From Amphibalanus amphitrite (Eukaryota > Arthropoda > Thecostraca > Balanomorpha > Balanidae): a stretch of DNA of 64,000 bases. The notes beneath the pieces are model-generated. The model was not told the origin of the DNA and searched no databases. It saw only the letters and a program-made list of their open reading frames with translations. Location of the stretch: NCBI RefSeq assembly GCF_019059575.1, contig NW_024881830.1, positions 124,001 through 188,000 on the forward strand. The letters run 5' to 3'. The position numbers were made by a program, and so were the translations under genes. Positions 59,983 through 64,000 of the stretch are shown here, piece after piece; the first letter of the stretch is position 1; each line of letters starts with the position of its first letter.

Positions 59983-61878
59983 GACTGGAGTGTGGTGGAA
60001 CAGTCCGGCTGAGACCGGGCTGTCGCACAGCAGTTCGTTAGTGTAACTGAGCTGTGCAGAAATAGTTGTCCGTCCTTTGGACGGGCTACCGACTGTTGCG
60101 CAGCAGTCCGTCTGAGCCTGAGTCACTTGAATCCCAGCCCTTCCGTGACTTAGGCAGGAATTTTCCGTCCAAGTTAAGATTGGTGGGGGAGTTCGTTTCA
60201 AGCCGACTTATGGACTTATGGTTTGAGTAAGAGCTGGCGATGATCTCGTTTTGTGTCGTCCCAGAGGTAGTTCCGGTAGGTGTAGCGATAAGACGTCACG
60301 CTTTCTAGTCAACGCTTATCAACAATGATGTGCTTCCTTTCATCGAGATTTCGACACCGATCAAGCATTACCGTCCATCACGCATTTCATGTTCAATTTT
60401 GTATCGCGTGAGCGCGAGGGAGATTCCTAGTCAGGGCTGTTCACATAAATACGCTTCCTGTTCTGCTACGAGCTTCCACAGTCACTAGTCACATGCTGTT
60501 CCTTACATGTTTCATGTTCTCATTTTGTATCGTGCATTTCCGTCCAACGACTCGTTCATCATGCACATCGTCGATTTCTACAGAGTTCTCTGTAATTTAT
60601 CATTGAAAGTGCGGTTAATACACAACCACGTTTGTCAATTCAATATGTGTTTCCTTCTGTGCTATGGAGACGGACGGTTCTCGTCAAAGGCAGGATCATC
60701 ACTCTTGCCTTTGATCATCACTCATGTTAACCAATAACCATGTTATTTTATCCCCATGACTTTAACCCCGCGGGAGACACCCGTACAGGGCAGTCAGGGG
60801 CAGACACCACACACACTGGATCGGTCAGTGATATATATTATCAGACTAGACTGGGTAGCGTGATAGGCGCCGCGAACACCGGGTATGGGGCAAGGAAGGG
60901 CGCCAGTCCTCGACAACAGCGGAACCCCACGACCTAGGCAGTTAGCCATACTGTCTCCAGGAATAAGAACTAGCTTCTGCCTTCACGACAATCGCAGACG
61001 CCGCGCAATGCACGTCCGGTCGGCCAATGAATTCGACCGAGAGAATGGCGGGGTGGGGGGGGGGGCACAGCGGCCAGTGTATGATAGGGGAGGCGACGGG
61101 GATGACGCACGCTGGGCAGAAATAGCTGCCCGACTGACTGTTGCCGCCGTGGGCAGGCCGGCACAAACGTACAGGCGCCGCTCCTTCCAGCAGGGGGCGG
61201 CTCAGAACTGAGAGGACGGAACACAGCGGGGCGCGGCTACAACACAGGCAGGGACGGTTGCAGGTGCGGGGAGCCGCCGGCAGACATCACACTACCGCCG
61301 CCGGCCGGCCGGGTGAGAGACTACGATAAATACTTATACGACCTCACGGCAACCGTGAACACATCAAATATCCTAGCGCAAGACGCGTGTAAATATATCA
61401 CCACTAAGGAATTATTGCGGCGCGCTCCACAAAGACGCCCCGCGGAATTGCAACATCATTTAAAGCGATACAATTAAAAGCCAGCTGTCTATCGACCGTT
61501 CCGCGCCGCCGTCCCGTCTCGGCGTACGGTACGGTACAATCCACGCCTGCTGCGGCAGCCGCCGGGCCGTCGACCGCAGGAGCCCCAGCCGAGAGATCAG
61601 CGCGCGCGGCCCCGACCCGCCTCGGCCGTCACCCCGAGAGGAGAGAAGGCACACATCCTCGGAGAACGACACTTACCCAACGGCGCACCACCGAACACCG
61701 CCGCACCGACGATAGCGGCGACTCCGCGCTCCAAAACAGACGCGCGCCCACCGGGCCGGCCAAATCATACAACAAACACGGCTACCTACATTAAAAATAA
61801 ACATCTGTGTAGAATCACAGGGCGGGTGGGTTCCCCGATAGCCCCACCTGCCGCCGCCCGTCGCGCGGCGCGTCCTGC
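59983..61878. other. Intergenic region between convergent coiled-coil and Rab4 genes
   Basis: 3' flanks of both genes. 60000-60800 is of ordinary composition; 60880-61880 is CpG-rich with a G run at 61055-61066. No gene recognised. Confidence 0.45.

Positions 61879-64000
<2,122 letters not shown>

Overview
The window is eukaryotic, nuclear and intron-rich. Genes have GT-AG introns, many transposons are present, and two intronic tRNA genes occur. TTAGG-like arrays (the arthropod telomere motif), a CRY-DASH photolyase-like gene and mixed GC content suggest a crustacean. A barnacle would fit, but this is inference; the sequence alone does not fix the species.

Layout. (1) 1-24782, plus strand: the 3' part of a CRY-DASH gene. 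Its first visible intron is about 23 kb and holds a complete SMYD4-like gene on the opposite strand (5850-7959), a 3.1-kb TIR transposon filled with a 371-bp satellite (162-3259), a TTAA-flanked element (16523-17731) and simple repeats. (2) 26805-44799, minus strand: a complete 13-exon mitochondrial-type acetyl-CoA synthetase (ACSS1-like, 688 aa) that converges on CRY-DASH. Its introns carry two identical tRNA-Ser(AGA) genes, minisatellites, a 0.3-kb palindrome, a three-copy array of about 0.7-kb units broken by a mariner element, and interstitial telomere-like DNA. (3) 45407-about 56935: a CR1-type LINE on the minus strand, with a duplicated 5' region interrupted by a whole-looking, very young Ty3/Gypsy LTR element (50752-56881). 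(4) 57541-59982, plus strand: the 3' part of a coiled-coil, Trp-repeat gene (CCDC191/SFI1-like). (5) 61879-63730, minus strand: all but the first exon(s) of Rab4, which continues off the right edge.

The host genes look like an ordinary mixture (light response or DNA repair, lysine methylation, mitochondrial acetate activation, centrosome-like coiled coil, endosome recycling) with no sign of one shared pathway. The most unusual signal occurs twice. In both CRY-DASH and ACSS1 a short segment spanning a splice acceptor and the first codons of the next exon has been tandemly multiplied (five copies at 23757-24000, ten copies at 30640-31290). This leaves ladders of candidate acceptors upstream of a normal exon.
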